A stretch of DNA of 20,000 bases, taken from contig CAJNDS010000649.1 in NCBI GenBank assembly GCA_905221605.1, positions 1 to 20,000 of the forward strand, given 5' to 3'. The notes below the pieces were generated by a model. That model saw only the letters and a list, made by a program, of their open reading frames with translations. It was not told the DNA's origin and did no database searches. The position numbers were made by a program, and so were the translations under genes. Positions 19,981 to 20,000 of this stretch are shown piece by piece. The stretch is from Symbiodinium natans. Lineage: Eukaryota > Sar > Dinophyceae > Suessiales > Symbiodiniaceae. Every line of letters starts with the position of its first letter. The stretch's first letter is position 1.

Positions 19981-20000
19981 GTAAAGTGCTCCGTCCCCCT

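Noticed and set aside
1-20000. tRNA, rRNA or snRNA genes
   Set aside because: Looking on both strands for the conserved tRNA T-loop box and for familiar rRNA or snRNA motifs, I found nothing complete. A covariance-model scan would be decisive.

Overview
The window looks like nuclear DNA from a eukaryote, most likely an alga or another protist. It carries the Arabidopsis-type telomere heptamer TTTAGGG (complement CCCTAAA) in well over forty separate blocks. The blocks lie in both orientations, are spread from end to end, and are often degenerate (TTTGGGG, TTCAGGG, TTTTAGGG). A true chromosome end would show one long array in one orientation, so these are interstitial repeats. The heptamer alone fits green algae and plants, dinoflagellates, cryptophytes and chromerids, and I cannot choose among them. 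Nothing looks prokaryotic: there are no operons, no ribosome-binding sites and no long open frame. Frames longer than about 60 codons mostly run through repeat or overlap one another on both strands.

Layout. Between the repeat blocks lie 'islands' of 40 to 200 bases of ordinary, non-repetitive sequence. Many islands read as short open stretches bounded by a plausible intron end (pyrimidine-rich tract plus AG) and a plausible intron start (GT). Several donors are of textbook quality: GTAAGT at 10522 minus, GTAAGG at 8306 minus, GTAAAG at 19981 plus, GTAAAT at 18030 plus. A recurrent pattern is CCCTAAA repeats, then island, then TTTAGGG repeats. The space between such islands would therefore begin with TTTAGGG and end with CCCTAAA, and so be an inverted repeat. 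My working reading is that the window holds parts of one or more genes split into very small exons by introns filled with telomere-type repeat. Plus-strand candidates predominate from about 12.3 to 20 kb. From about 1.8 to 12.2 kb candidates occur on both strands, so strand and gene boundaries are unresolved. I recognise no protein family with confidence.

The spacer DNA also holds several families of short, non-coding, terminal-inverted-repeat elements (MITE-like). One family of six copies has termini TTGGGATGTTCCCCC (557, 1591, 2317, 10970, 12011, 12738). A CTTAGT-ended group has four copies (6482, 10113, 13661, 18944). There is a pair at 6236 and 6618, and four single-copy hairpins at 1176, 4386, 7244 and 12808. 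A 261-base unit is tandemly duplicated at 7726 to 8159 and carries a 36-base candidate exon in each copy. An 8-base TTTTAGGG array of about 27 units sits at 3060 to 3280. AT, ATT and poly-C/poly-G simple repeats complete the picture.

The exon calls are readings by eye. Short open frames with nearby AG and GT are common by chance, so they carry low to moderate confidence and need RNA evidence.
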